From assembly GCA_012932295.1 (NCBI GenBank), contig JAAONU010000002.1, positions 16,715,388 to 16,779,387 of the forward strand: a DNA stretch of 64,000 nucleotides, written 5' to 3'. A program made the position numbers and the translations under genes. Of the stretch, positions 47,480 through 58,455 are shown piece by piece. The first letter of the stretch is position 1. Each line of letters starts with the position of its first letter. The notes beneath the pieces were generated by a model. That model had not been told where the DNA came from. It ran no database searches and saw only the letters and a list, made by a program, of their open reading frames with translations. The DNA is from Cyclina sinensis (Eukaryota > Mollusca > Bivalvia > Venerida > Veneridae).

Positions 47480-49200
47480 ATAGATTAAAGTATCAAGGTT
47501 TTATATGACACAGTAATAGCCTTTGTTTGTGATGAAGGTCTTGAGGACATTTCACTATACGAAAGCAATATTTTATCTTTAAGCTCAATTTATGAAGAGC
47601 ATTTTACTAGAAAGGATTGGAAAAAAATGGGTATGTTTGAACATCACTTCAAGACGTCAAATAGATATAAATATTTGTTAATATACTTATGAAGACCTGC
47701 TTGAAAAAAAATCAAACAACCTCAAGATTTTCTGAAACTGAAGAATTTCACCGAAGCGCTTAAGAAAATATCAAAACAGAAGGCGGAAACCAGAACTAAT
47801 AGAAAATTAGCTTGGGAGAGAAGAATGGAATAAAACTGAAAGCAAGATATTTGCATATACCTCGAATCTTAGAAGATGATTTGTTTTAAATAATTGCAGA
47901 AACTGCGCAGTCCCCAGAAATTATGTGTTGACTGTGTTTCATCATGCCGCCACCCTGCAGACATAAATGTTTATATTGAAACAAATTCAAATGATTTTAG
48001 AAGAAAACATTGATATTGCAAAACTGTGCATTGCGGTTGCTCAAAATGCACCTGGAAGATATGATACAGATGATCTTAATAATATTGCAGATTTAGATAT
48101 CGAAGATATATCTGCTGTTAGAGGCACCTTCAAAATGAGTCATGTCCAATACAGAATTCAGTATTAGATATATATATATAATACTGATTGGAAGAGATGA
48201 TGGTATATCAAAGCAGCAGGTGGTTTTAGATGATAGTCACATCAAGACAGATTTTGAAGGTCGGAAAAGCAGTATGAAAATATCATTTGCACTTGACAAC
48301 AAAATTAGAGCAAATTCATTCGAACTAGGAAAAGAAACAGAAGAACCATCAGTTTATTGCAGAATTTCCTATCTTGCATCCGAGATAATCAAAGATTACA
48401 ATGGGGGACATCAGTGGATTATCTGCCCTGAATACTCTCTAATATTAACTTGGTCCTTCCATTTGGATTCCTCTGCTTTCATCGCTGTTTTCCTTTATGG
48501 TATGGTGATAATTACACCATATTATTTGCAACAATAGTAGTCAGATGAAACATTTAATTTAAAAATATGTTTTGTTAGCACATAAAGTTTGTTTTTTTGT
48601 ATTCCTAAGTTTTTATTTAATATGTAAGTGACAATTTTCACAACTGAAAGTCAAGACTATCACAAAGAGAAACAAGGATAAAGTCAGAGGATTCCAACTG
48701 AAAGGACCAAAGTGCAATTTGGATTACCTCTGATGTTATCTGAGTAAGGGAGATAATTTGTTATCAGCAATGTCTCTCATTCGTTAGTGCATATAAAGAT
48801 GCTGACCTACTTCACATGTTCAAATATATGAGAGTTGATGAATTTTCAGAACGGAAAAAGCTACTGTCAGTAGAACACATAGACATTGCGACAAAATACA
48901 CCAGACTTCCAACTGCAAGGTTTCATCTTGTATTTATTTGCAAAGTCCTTCAGAGTCCCACCTCAGCAGAACAAGATATCAAATCAATTATTTCAATGCA
49001 GATTTCTGAAGAGGTGAAAATAACAATGGCACATTTGAAATTATGCGTCATTTGAAGCGATATGTGCAGAACGACTAGAAGGAGCAAAAGAATACTCTCT
49101 ACTTCATGCAGCTGAAGAACCAAAGGAAAGCTGCTGCATATATGTCCTGTGCACTTTCTTTGGCTTTGTTAATGTAATTATGCCGGCTAAATTTTGACAT
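47480..49200 (+). pseudogene. Unrecognised decayed coding region
   Basis: Protein-like stretches on the + strand lie in changing frames. They include YDTVIAFVCDEGLEDISLYE (about 47505), AVAQNAPGRYDTDDLNN (48030), KISFALDNKIRANSFELGKE (48280), LLSVEHIDIATKYTRLPTAR (48860) and FEAICAERLEGAKEYSLLHA (from 49052). Gaps hold stops and frame changes. Order and spacing suggest one old gene of some 500 codons, possibly a processed pseudogene or transposon gene. I do not recognise the family. Confidence 0.4.
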
Positions 49201-49384
49201 GATTATCTACGCTTTGCTAAAACGAAACAAAAACAATGCACTTCCAGAAAGAAAGTGATTTTGTAATGTGTTATTTGTTTTAACAATGATTTTCTGGGGC
49301 CTTAAGTCACAATGACCTGTAACTTTGAAATTTCATTTTGAAGCAGTGAATTTGTAGTACCTTATATTTCAGTTACTTTAGGTT

Positions 49385-49632
49385 GTGAGGGATGGGTTGT
49401 GGCATCCAATTGGTTGTGGGGGATGCAGAAAGAGATACAGATACAGAAAGATACAGATACATTCCACTGCAAAGACAATTGGTTCCTTTTTATGGTCAGT
49501 GTCTAGCACTCACACATCAAACCGCGATTTAATGTATCAGCTAAAACGCAATCATTTTAGTTAGTTGAGGAGCAGGTGATTGAACCTGCGACCCTGGATT
49601 ACTAGTCTAGCACATTTCCACTTGACAACTGC
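49385..49632 (-). mobile_element. tRNA-derived SINE, same family as 2737-2943
   Basis: Read on the - strand: GTGCTAGACTAGTAATCC then a B box GCAGGTTCAATCACCTGC. The body shares GATACATTCCA(C/T)T, TGTCTAGCAC and the GATTTAATGTATCAGC arrangement with the copy at 2.8 kb. A short GATACAGATACAGAAA repeat has expanded inside it. Confidence 0.65.
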
Positions 49633-50581
49633 TGAAGGAAGGCCACTGTAGCCTTAAACTCTGTTTAGATTTCGTTAGCGGCCATGAAGTAAATGACAGA
49701 AAGCCACGAACAAAGGTTTAACTTTTTGTTTGTTATTTTTGTGTTGTTTTTCTGTCTTAAAGTCTTCAATGCCTTATCGTTATTACCAGTATTACATATA
49801 TTGTGAGCGAGCAAAACGACAAATAAATGAATGATTGAATTTGTTTCATACCATGGCCATTTGAGTGTTAATCCTAACACATATATATCAAAACTGGACT
49901 TTTCCCTATTCCAAATAGAGGGATGATTACGAAAGCAAAATGTGTCTCTTGGCATGAAACCTTAACCTCCTATCCAGCCGACAGTCTTTCGGCACTTTTA
50001 ATGTTTTGATTAACATTTTTCTATCTTCAAGTTTTAGAAAAACTAGATTGGGACCGCGCAATCACGGGCTAAGAGTAATATGAGACTTGGCTACACATGT
50101 AGCAGGCTGGTTTTTGAATTTGGCTTTTTCCACGCACTGTCTCGCAGGAATGAGTGAATGAAGAGATAGATAAAAAGTTACGGAAGGAACCCAAGTTTTT
50201 GCAAACAGATCCTTTGTGTATAAAGAATTGCTATTTGCGTGGCTTGTTTCTTGGACAAGGGCAGTTTCAAAAAGTGTCCACCTGATTTCACAGGATGTCT
50301 TGTGCACTGTACTTAATAGCTTCCTACAATATTTATGAGCCACTATGTCAATTTTATTTTCTTTTTTAGTATTTTTGCACATTGCAATATATCCGAGAGT
50401 GGTTGTGTGGGAGTTAGGTCAGGGATCTGACAAAACCTCAATGTTGACCAGGTGTGCGATCATTCGATTAAAGTTTATCAACCTTTTACCTAGAGAATAT
50501 TTGAAACTCTTGTTACATACATAAGCCAACAGGCACCATATTCTACCAAAAGCTAGTCTCCTCTAACAGTATGTTTAGTTT

Positions 50582-50671
<90 letters not shown>

Positions 50672-51143
50672 TTGCTCTGATTAGCTCTTGAATAAGTAAC
50701 GAGAAGGTTCAGATCCTAATAGTGTAGCGATTTTAAGAATGTGTATTTAATCAGATTGTTTGTTAAAGTAAAATGATGCAGAAAAATATATCAGCACCTC
50801 GTAGTGTATGGATATTAATGTTATACCAAATATTCGCGAATACTACATCTTAAAAGCGCTGTGTTTGTAATGAATTTTCGTAAAAGCTGAACAGATTCAC
50901 TGTCAAGTTTTAAAAGTAACCCTCAATATCAAATAGAACTTTCACAGAAGACAACAATGCTGCTAGTTATGAAATGTACAACATGTTCATGAAAAAGTTA
51001 TCGACTATGTATATTCACTTTAATATAACTCTTCTCTGTTGAACCCTAAGAGACACAATCATATCACCACGTGACGAGTGAACAGCTAATATGTTGCATT
51101 TATTCTCAAGTGTTTAATCTTATGATTCCGGAACAAACTTTAC
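49633..51143. other. No supported gene
   Basis: Open frames at 49665-49955 and 50062-50382 (-) lack domains. I searched the - strand for the cadherin exon that should follow 51144-51271 and did not find it. Confidence 0.45.
50583..50667. repeat. (TA)n(TG)n microsatellite
   Basis: TATATATATA followed by about 35 TG repeats with one GCGTGCG interruption. Confidence 0.95.
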
Positions 51144-51271
51144 CAGTATCAGTATCACTTGACAAGTCCACGGTGTCAGCATCAGGCGAAAATTCGAGTG
51201 GCACGTCATTAACGACCTCAACTATGATTGTGTACGTTATATCAGCGGATCTTCCAGAGGAAGCAAAGGCT
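51144..51271 (-). CDS. Cadherin exon B'
   Basis: Acceptor CAAACAG. It completes Arg with exon A', then AFASSGRSADITYTIIVEVV, NDVPLEF and DTVDLSSDTDTG before GTAAAG, phase 2-1. The VVNDVPLEF text is the linker (canonical DxNDNxPxF) between two repeats, degenerate at the Asn/Pro positions. Confidence 0.78.
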
Positions 51272-51672
51272 CTGTTTGATGAAGAATGGAATTGAAACGA
51301 ATTATACATTTTTGATTAATCAGAATAAAGTGTTCAAGTGCTAATGCACTAGCCCAGGTTAAACTTTTTGGGGTTAAAATCTATTCATACAAAATAAAAA
51401 GAATCAAATGGACGAACCCTGATCCATGTTTACTAACTTTGGGCGAAACATAATTAGATTGAATTGATACAAATGATTGTTAAATAATTGTCCTTAAAGC
51501 TTTTATTTTATTGCTTTCTTTCTTCATGAACATAATTTCCTGATATTGGCAAAAGAAAGAAAATACGAAACCACATGATTTAGACAACTAATATCCAAAG
51601 GGAAGAACGCAAAATCTACGCGTGTAAATACGTGTTTTTGTCTTTCCTTACACTTAAATACGTTACGCTTAC

Positions 51673-51884
51673 CTTAAATTTAAAGTGTATGTCTTTGTAG
51701 TTTCGTAGTCAAGGGAATCCGCGAGGTACAGTTCGTTGCTGTTTCTGATAAGGAACAGAGATTGCGATTGTAACACAGTGTAGAAATTTGCGTTGTTCGC
51801 ACTCAGATTAGTTATAGGTGAGTCTACAGCTGTATCTTCAGGCAGTGTTGTATTGTCATTGTTTCAATGGATTCCTCCAAATTA
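51673..51884 (-). CDS. Cadherin exon A' (one extra base)
   Basis: Acceptor TAATTTCAG. It reads IWRNPL, matching TWNSPT of exon A, then in a frame one base later NNDNTTLPEDTAVDSP and SNELYLADSLDYETTKTYTL, ending NLR before GTAAGC. LDYE is the cadherin L-D-(Y/F)-E motif. The exon is 212 bases; the phase needs 211, so one base is extra, probably in the T run at 51862-51864. Confidence 0.72.
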
Positions 51885-52170
51885 CTGAAATTAAACAATG
51901 TGGCAGTCTTTCTTCTTGATGAGATGTAATTACAAATATGAAGTTTATTTACCTAGATGTTTAAAAGTTGAGATAATTTATTTATTTTGGACTTCGTAGC
52001 TATTCCTATTAAACTGCTATTTTAATTCCAGTTAAAAAGCGAAAGAGATATAAAAGTTCTTTGGCGCATTTTTCTTGATATTTTGTTTGAACGAAAAAAT
52101 TGCTTCAAGAAGTTGAATAAGCTCTTTATCTAATAGAATTAGCTTTAGTGAGATCAGTCTTGTGCTTTAC

Positions 52171-52332
52171 CTTCAGTCAGAAAAATTGTGATTTGTTTTT
52201 CGACAGTAAACACTCCATCAGTTACTTCCAGAACAAGGTCGTACTCCGCCTGGTTTGCTATATTCAAAGTCGTATTTAGAGTGATCTCCCCTGTTGTACC
52301 ATTTATATTAAAGTCTTGGTTCTCATTTACAC
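52171..52332 (-). CDS. Cadherin exon D
   Basis: Acceptor TTTTCAG, phase 1-1. It encodes VNENQDFNINGTTGEITLNT then EYDLVLEVTDGVFTVEKQIT and IFLTE, ending at GTAAAG. F-x-I-(D/N)-x-x-T-G-x-I and Y-x-L-x-(L/V)-x-V-x-D-G are the central cadherin strands. Confidence 0.85.
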
Positions 52333-52624
52333 CTGAAAATAGAAAATTAAGGAGCTCAAACAGCAGATATTATAACAATGATTATCTCAATTATCTTCAT
52401 CAATATCATCATCAGCATCAATACCATCATCAACATCATCAACATCATCTTCAAGCTTCGCTTCATTATTTTACTACACTATCTTGTAAAACCATATTAT
52501 GTTATTGAAAATACTATAAGAAAATCCTAGTTATATGCATTTAAAGTCAACTTAAATACTTACAATTATTTCTACAAATGAAATTGAAAACAAAATTCAA
52601 GAAAGTATAATTAATTATTCGTAC

Positions 52625-52693
52625 TCTTGATTGAAAATGTTAAAGTCCCAACAGAGTCCACATCATCTGCCGTGGCAGTATACACGGTAGAAC
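52625..52693 (-). CDS. Cadherin exon C
   Basis: 69 bases, phase 1-1. It encodes STVYTATADDVDSVGTLTFS then IK between acceptor ATTTCAG and donor A|GTACGA. V-x-x-x-x-A-x-D-x-D...L-x-(F/Y)-S is the cadherin A/B-strand calcium site region (usual A-x-D-x-D, here TADDVD). Confidence 0.82.
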
Positions 52694-53139
52694 CTGAAAT
52701 ATATTGCAGAAAAATTATCCATCGAAATTGATTTCGATCAACTTAATTTTTTTCTTTTATAATTTACCAGACATGTGTTATATAGCTATTTGAAGGTTGT
52801 TTTATCTTGGCAGATAAAAATGAGGGACAGATAATTTTATAGTCGCTGAAGAAATGCATCAGTGTTTTCCCGAATCCCTTTGGCAAACTTTGTTGGTTTT
52901 CCTTATAGGAGGATACATAGTTTATTAAACACTTGCTCATTAGTGGGAGTTAAGAGGGCTTAAAAATTGCTGACCTTGACCTCCCTGTACAAACACCTTT
53001 TGTAAGAAGCGAACTTGGCTCAGTTTTCTGAAGCTATACATTTGAAGCAGATGTGCATTTAAAATTTTGCCATAAAAGGTATAATTATGTACATAATACA
53101 TTTTTTGTAACATTAACAACAACATTAAAAATCTAATAT

Positions 53140-53255
53140 CTGTCCCTATGGTAACTGATGACGGGGAAGTAAACTGTGGTTCTTCATCATTTACATCTAA
53201 TACGTTAATATTTATCATTATATCCGCTTCGTCATTTATTGTATTGTCAAGAGCT
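53140..53255 (-). CDS. Cadherin exon B (3' end unclear)
   Basis: Acceptor TTTTTTGCAG at 53256. It encodes ALDNTINDEADIMININVLD then VNDEEPQFTSPSSVTIGTD. LDVNDEEPQF is the inter-repeat DxNDNxPxF linker. It should end in phase 1 near 53140, but no GT lies at the expected place (ATTAGATTTT), so the donor is unusual, mutated or affected by a base error. Confidence 0.72.
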
Positions 53256-54326
53256 CTGCAAAAAAAGAAAACACGTTTAGGCTTCAATTTCGGTCAATGT
53301 TTCCTATAGTTTTACTCAGTTCCACTATTGGTGAACGTAGGTGTGTGTCTCTGATATATCTTAGAGTTATTGCTAGTAGTGAACGTTTAAGAGCTATTTT
53401 GAAATGTGTCTTACATTAAGACGTAGATACTGATCTGTGTTTCTATCATTTTTAGAGCTATAACCAGAGGTGAACGCTTTTATTTGCAAGTGTGTAAAAC
53501 TACAATTATCTTTTTCGATTGACGATCAGGCTTTCCTTATCATTCCAACGAGACAAACAGTTTTGGACGGATGTATCACATTTTGGTGGATATCTGTTCT
53601 TGTTTTGAAAAAAAATATCTAAAAAACAGAGAATTGTACGAAGCAGTTAAATATTTATACCAAAAATATTAATGTATACAACATTTTGATTTTAGCTAAT
53701 ACATGTAATAAACAGTCTTGAAAACGTAAGAAAAAAATCATACCGGTAGCGAAATTTACCCCCTTCCATTCGATAATAAATATTAAACGACGAGCTAACC
53801 TATTTCGTTGCGCCGCCTTTCATTTACAGTATACAACAAAAGTTTTTATCCCGTGATTAACTGACAATATTCTGATGTTTCCTTGATAAAAAATAAGACA
53901 ACCACTAAATTACTTTATTTTTTTCAAAAACATTAAGAATTAATATTTGTATTAACTCTCCTTTCTGACAATTAATATGATAAAAGTTATCAGCTTTGGG
54001 AAAATCGCCATCACAAATAAGCCAATTATGAACTCTAGTATGCTTAAAATCATCATCAACACCCTATATGCAAGGTTATTTTTCTTGGCTGGCAAGATGT
54101 GCTTGAGAAACATAAGGATAAATTAGATAGTATTTATAACCGCAGACATCTACGAACCTAGTCATGATATAAGTGAAGATGAACAGCTAATTTTCTTTTC
54201 ACCAAGGTGTGTATGCACAAGCGTAAACAACTGCATAAACTGGCGATAATTTTATAATTTTGTCAATGGGTCGTATTATAATTTTAATGTTATGAAACAG
54301 TAAGAATTTGTCAAAAAGATACAAAC

Positions 54327-54546
54327 CTTAACCGAACAGTGTACGAATTTGTAACCTCAAAGTCAAGCTGAGCTTTCAAGGCAAGTTCGTCGGCATTCTG
54401 TATTTGAAATTTTTGAGCGTCACCCAAAATAGAATAAAAGACCGTTGAACCCGTACTTGTTGCGTTCAAAGTCACGACCACATCACCAATGGTGCTGTTT
54501 TCATACACCGTTACGTTATCTCCATCTGTTGGTGAGTTCCATGTTA
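54327..54546 (-). CDS. Cadherin exon A
   Basis: Acceptor TTTTGGAATAG, phase 1-2. It encodes TWNSPTDGDNVTVYENSTIG, then DVVVTLNATSTGSTVFYSIL and DELALKAQLDFEVTNSYTVR before GTTTGT. E-N-(S/T)-x-(I/V)-G and LDFE are cadherin strand motifs. The exon before it was not found up to 58 kb. Confidence 0.82.
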
Positions 54547-55749
54547 CTATTCCAAAACAAAAGAAACCATAAATTTTACATTTATTAACGACTTGGGAGC
54601 CCTCAACATACAAAAAAACAAAAAACAACAAAAAAACATGCTTCAGCTATAGAAAACAACATTGCGGTTACATGTTTTCTGACATATTCTTCAATTGAAC
54701 ATACAGGAGTTTTAATCATGGAACCCATGTTCCTTTTTCTCTTCAAGTTTCCTTCGGATAACTCCATATCACGACTTACTGATGTAACTTAACCATCCTA
54801 GCAATAACACTTTACGTTATACATTTTCCAGGACACTGGTAATGGACGGAGGCAAAAGTGTTAAAAAATTACTTTCTGAAGGTATATAATTTAAAGGTTA
54901 AAGATCAAATGTCACGAAATAGTTCCCACTCCCATCTAACCACACTCATCCTACTCCTTTTGTAGCATTCAAATATTTGGGAAACTTTTTCCTCAGATTT
55001 TCGCCCCAGGCAAAAAGTCAGCCTAAAACATATAATTCCATGGAACTATGAAATTATTGATTGTAAGGATAGACTAAGCCTGAGAAGTTTCATGCAGTAC
55101 ACAGATTAAAATAAATCACAACCTGAAGGTAAAGTAGCGGTTTAACATACTGTTATGCCGACATGCATTACAGTGAAAATAAAAGAAACCTTCAATTCAC
55201 ATGTAAATGCATTAAGGCATTATTTTGAAATATCAAAGGAAAGATAAATAAGTTTTACATTTTAACATTTTGTACAATTTAAAATGTAACTGTACAACTG
55301 CCGACTTTAATTTATAGTATCTAATTATTTACTTTGATTTATTGTCAAGTACTGTGAGCTATCTTTAAATTACGTATATCATTTGACGTGACTGACAACA
55401 GTTGTGTAATAAGAGTGACGACAGAAAAAATACAGTGTCGACATTGTTGTTTCTAAAACATTCAGACGAGCCAAAGAAAATACTGATAAAGTAAGCAAAA
55501 ATATAGTCCGTCACCTTCCATGGTCCCCAAGAAAGCCTGCATTTTATATGATATCAATATCATTAATTATATAACGGTTCCTACAAAACTGATCTTGTGT
55601 GAAGCTAACTTAGGTCTGAAGTTCACACATTCACATAAATCTCATGCCATTACGAAACTTTATGTTTTTGTCAAGCAAGGACAGTATGTGTCGAATTGTG
55701 CATATTTTAATCTGAACAGTGATTCACTTATAATTATCATTTAATATTG

Positions 55750-55795
<46 letters not shown>

Positions 55796-56114
55796 GGATA
55801 CATAATACTTACTATCTCACACCTACATTAAGGAAGTTCCTACTTAAAGAATAGTTTGTTTTGCTCTGACCAACATATCTTCTTTAATTTCCGTCAGGAA
55901 ATTAAAACAGTATGAAACAAATGGATTCATATTCACTTTATAAGGACATTTTTTAAACTACTCTCAAGAGTTAAACTCAAATCAAGTCATTGTTCATTGT
56001 CACTACAAGTAGGTATTGAAAGTAAACTAGATTGAAAAAGGACTAGCCATTATATCATCATCTTTTATACTTTTATAAAAAACTGAATAATCATACATCA
56101 TATATATATATATT
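54547..56114. other. Probable intron or intergenic, no supported feature
   Basis: AT-rich, with a (TG)n microsatellite at 55753-55788. A very short ATGGAAG|GTGACG at about 55508-55519 (-) would join exon A in phase but has no signal peptide, so it is not called. Confidence 0.4.
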
Positions 56115-56440
56115 ATTCAGTTTTAAAGCTGTTTGTAAAAAAAAAAATAAAAAAACTCAATTATTACAGAAGTCATTATTACTCAAAAACCAATAATGTG
56201 CAGACATTCACTAAATGATGTACTTATATTTTTATTTTCTAATTTTCTACATGATTTGATTTAACGCTGATAACGAAGATGTTGCTGCATTAAAATCTTA
56301 GGAATAGCATTAATTCATTACTGGAAGTGGTCAGGCAGACTATAAACAGACACAAGCTCGTGCTAATTGGTTTATAACTAGTTAGGGGCGAATTCTCACT
56401 GATGTGCCTACTGATAAGACTCGGCTCAGATTGAGCACAG
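56115..56440. repeat. Inverted dispersed repeat, right copy
   Basis: Reverse complement of 45232-45565 (AGATGTTGCTGCATTAAAAT; GATAAGACTCGGCTCAGA). The two copies face each other across 10.6 kb that contains the cadherin exons. Confidence 0.75.
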
Positions 56441-58384
56441 ATTGTTTCTATTATGAGAACTTTAGCTGTAGTTAAAGTAACTATCGGTACTTCACAGATA
56501 CCTCCTATATATTGATAAAACAATCATAAACAGAACAAGGTCATTTGGTACTTTAAGTGTGGCTCCAGCAGATAAAATATTAAATATCAAAATTGGAGAC
56601 GTCGCTGAAATCTCCTACTTAATTTTTATCATTACATATCTAGAAAATAAAAGGTGGACTTAAGCGCACTGATATATACATGAAATAAGATTTTGAAATA
56701 AACCTCAATATGTGTTTAGATACTGAAGCTGACCTATGAAGTACTAATGAAGGTATTTAAATGCCCAAAGAATACTTAATCAATGAGATGAATTTACCTA
56801 AAAAGCGCATACAAGGAAGATGTTAAAGAATCAAAGCCATAAAAAATACTGAAAAAAGTGTGTTTTTTTATGAAATCGTCTGAGAAAAAAAAACGGAATT
56901 GAATAATGCTGTAACAGTAAGAATAACTGTTTAAATAAAAATATAAATCTAAACCTACCGAATTATTTCAAGGTACAATATCCGTTAATTTATGTTTTGG
57001 ATAACATTTTCAACACCTAAATTCATCTTTGAAATTAACATAAAGAAGAAACTGATGAAACTTTTAAAGACATATTTAGACAGTTTGTATGAAGGAAGAA
57101 CGCCATAAGTATTTTCATACTGAAAATAAACCTAGAAGATAATCACTGATTTAACTGATGGCCTCTGAATGATTTTAAGATACCTCCTATTATAAGCTTT
57201 CTGATCCTAAATAATAGTTATGTGGAAGAAGTATAAGACTCTGAACAAAGAAAATACCAGATTATACACTTATACGAAATGCTGTCTACGTTATGTAGCA
57301 AAATATGAAGATCATACTGGAAAAAAGACAAATTTAAACATGTTTTAAAAAATTGATAATAATATAGTTTTAGAAAAAAGCAACAACAACAATAAAACAA
57401 TTCAACGTTTATAATCAGCAAGATTTAGAAAGACAAACGTATTTTTCTTATATCAATTATACAAGGAAAGTAGAAAGTTTGGTAACAGGGCTTGAAGAAA
57501 TTCGTGTTGATATGATTGTGAACCACCTTGTCAATTTGTCAACATAATTTCATCATATTCAACTTCTAAGTTAAATGTCTACTCGAGTATCCAAATGCCT
57601 GACAACACAGATGTTAATAGATAAAAACTGTATATGCATAAAATAATTATATCATGCTTTCACATTCTTGGGCCAGTACGACACTTTTTCCGCAACGAAT
57701 CAGGGTCTTCAAATGCTTGTTTCTTTGCTTCAGGTCACTGCTGAAACACTTCTTCGGGCGGCGAATTTAGTATTTGAACTTATTTGCTATCGTTAATTTT
57801 CATCAGAATCTATTTTTTCGTTTTATGTGCAACGAGGGCTGTTCATCTGTGTAATACTTCCCAGAGTACTGCTGCCTCGTTTCCATTTCATCGTCATCGT
57901 AACTGTGGTGTCTTTGTTTTGACCTTGACCTCCCCTTGTCACATGATCGAGAGGAAAGTGATGACCTGTGACTTTTCCTTTCTCTTGGAGGAGAGACGTT
58001 AAGGATGTTCTCATATTGTGAAGGTTTGACCTAATTGTTAAACATGTATGATTTTAAGTAAGCATTGTCTACAATTTAATGTTACTATCTTGCCAGTCAA
58101 CCTTAGATTAATTCATAGAAATAAACAGAACTGAATGTTTAACCTAAAAAAACAATGAGGATAAATGTCCCTACACAGCTGTCTCAAATATTTAAGATTT
58201 GTTGAGAATTGCCGGGAAGATATACTTATACTAACTTTTGAAACCCCACATAAAAACATGATACACTAGTTGTTTACAATTTCGTGCATGTACTAATGGC
58301 TGAGTCAGTGAGATGATGGTCTTAAGATTACATCGTAGACACGATAAAACCAATAACATGAATGTATCTTATCTTTCTCAAGTA
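56441..58384. other. Intergenic, no supported gene
   Basis: AT-rich. TTTTGACCTTGACCTCCCC near 57920 marks a fragment of a dispersed repeat. Open frames at 57784-58014 on both strands come from it. Confidence 0.45.
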
Positions 58385-58455
58385 CTATATCCGGGCGAGT
58401 AAAAACTTTTAGTATATGGATATAACAACATTGAAAACCGTATAAGAACTGAAAT
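58385..58455 (+). promoter_or_regulatory. 5' flank of receptor copy 3
   Basis: TATATCCGGGCGAGTAAAAA at 58386-58405 and TATGCAGTGGTATCT around the ATG are shared with copy 1. The conserved CGGGCGAGTA lies about 60 bases before the ATG in both. Its role is inferred from conservation between two copies only. Confidence 0.35.

Larger units (their letters stand above)
51144..54546 (-). other. Gene span: cadherin-repeat protein (partial, both ends outside)
   Basis: Six - strand exons (54546 down to 51144) encode consecutive cadherin repeats. They join in phase as A(1-2), B(2-1), C(1-1), D(1-1), A'(1-2), B'(2-1). The order A-B-C-D then A'-B' shows the exon set repeats once per domain. Cadherin repeats are extracellular Ca-binding adhesion modules. 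The protein's signal peptide, membrane segment and cytoplasmic end are not in the window, so the subtype (protocadherin, FAT-like or other) is unknown. Confidence 0.8.

Noticed and set aside
48860..48960. PARP catalytic-domain similarity (IDIATKYTRLPTARFHLVFI)
   Set aside because: A vague resemblance to the Y-x-x-x-Y/L-x-x-V pattern only; following text does not match PARP, so no family is assigned.
51071..51295. Plus-strand open frame at 51.1-51.3 kb
   Set aside because: Lies opposite cadherin exon B'; the minus strand has the domain and splice sites.
52188..52508. Plus-strand open frame rich in His/Gln
   Set aside because: Comes from an ATCATCAAC-type microsatellite at 52395-52450 next to cadherin exon D on the other strand.
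55505..55530. Start codon exon ATG-GAA-G for the cadherin gene
   Set aside because: Would join exon A in phase, but gives no signal peptide and could easily be chance.
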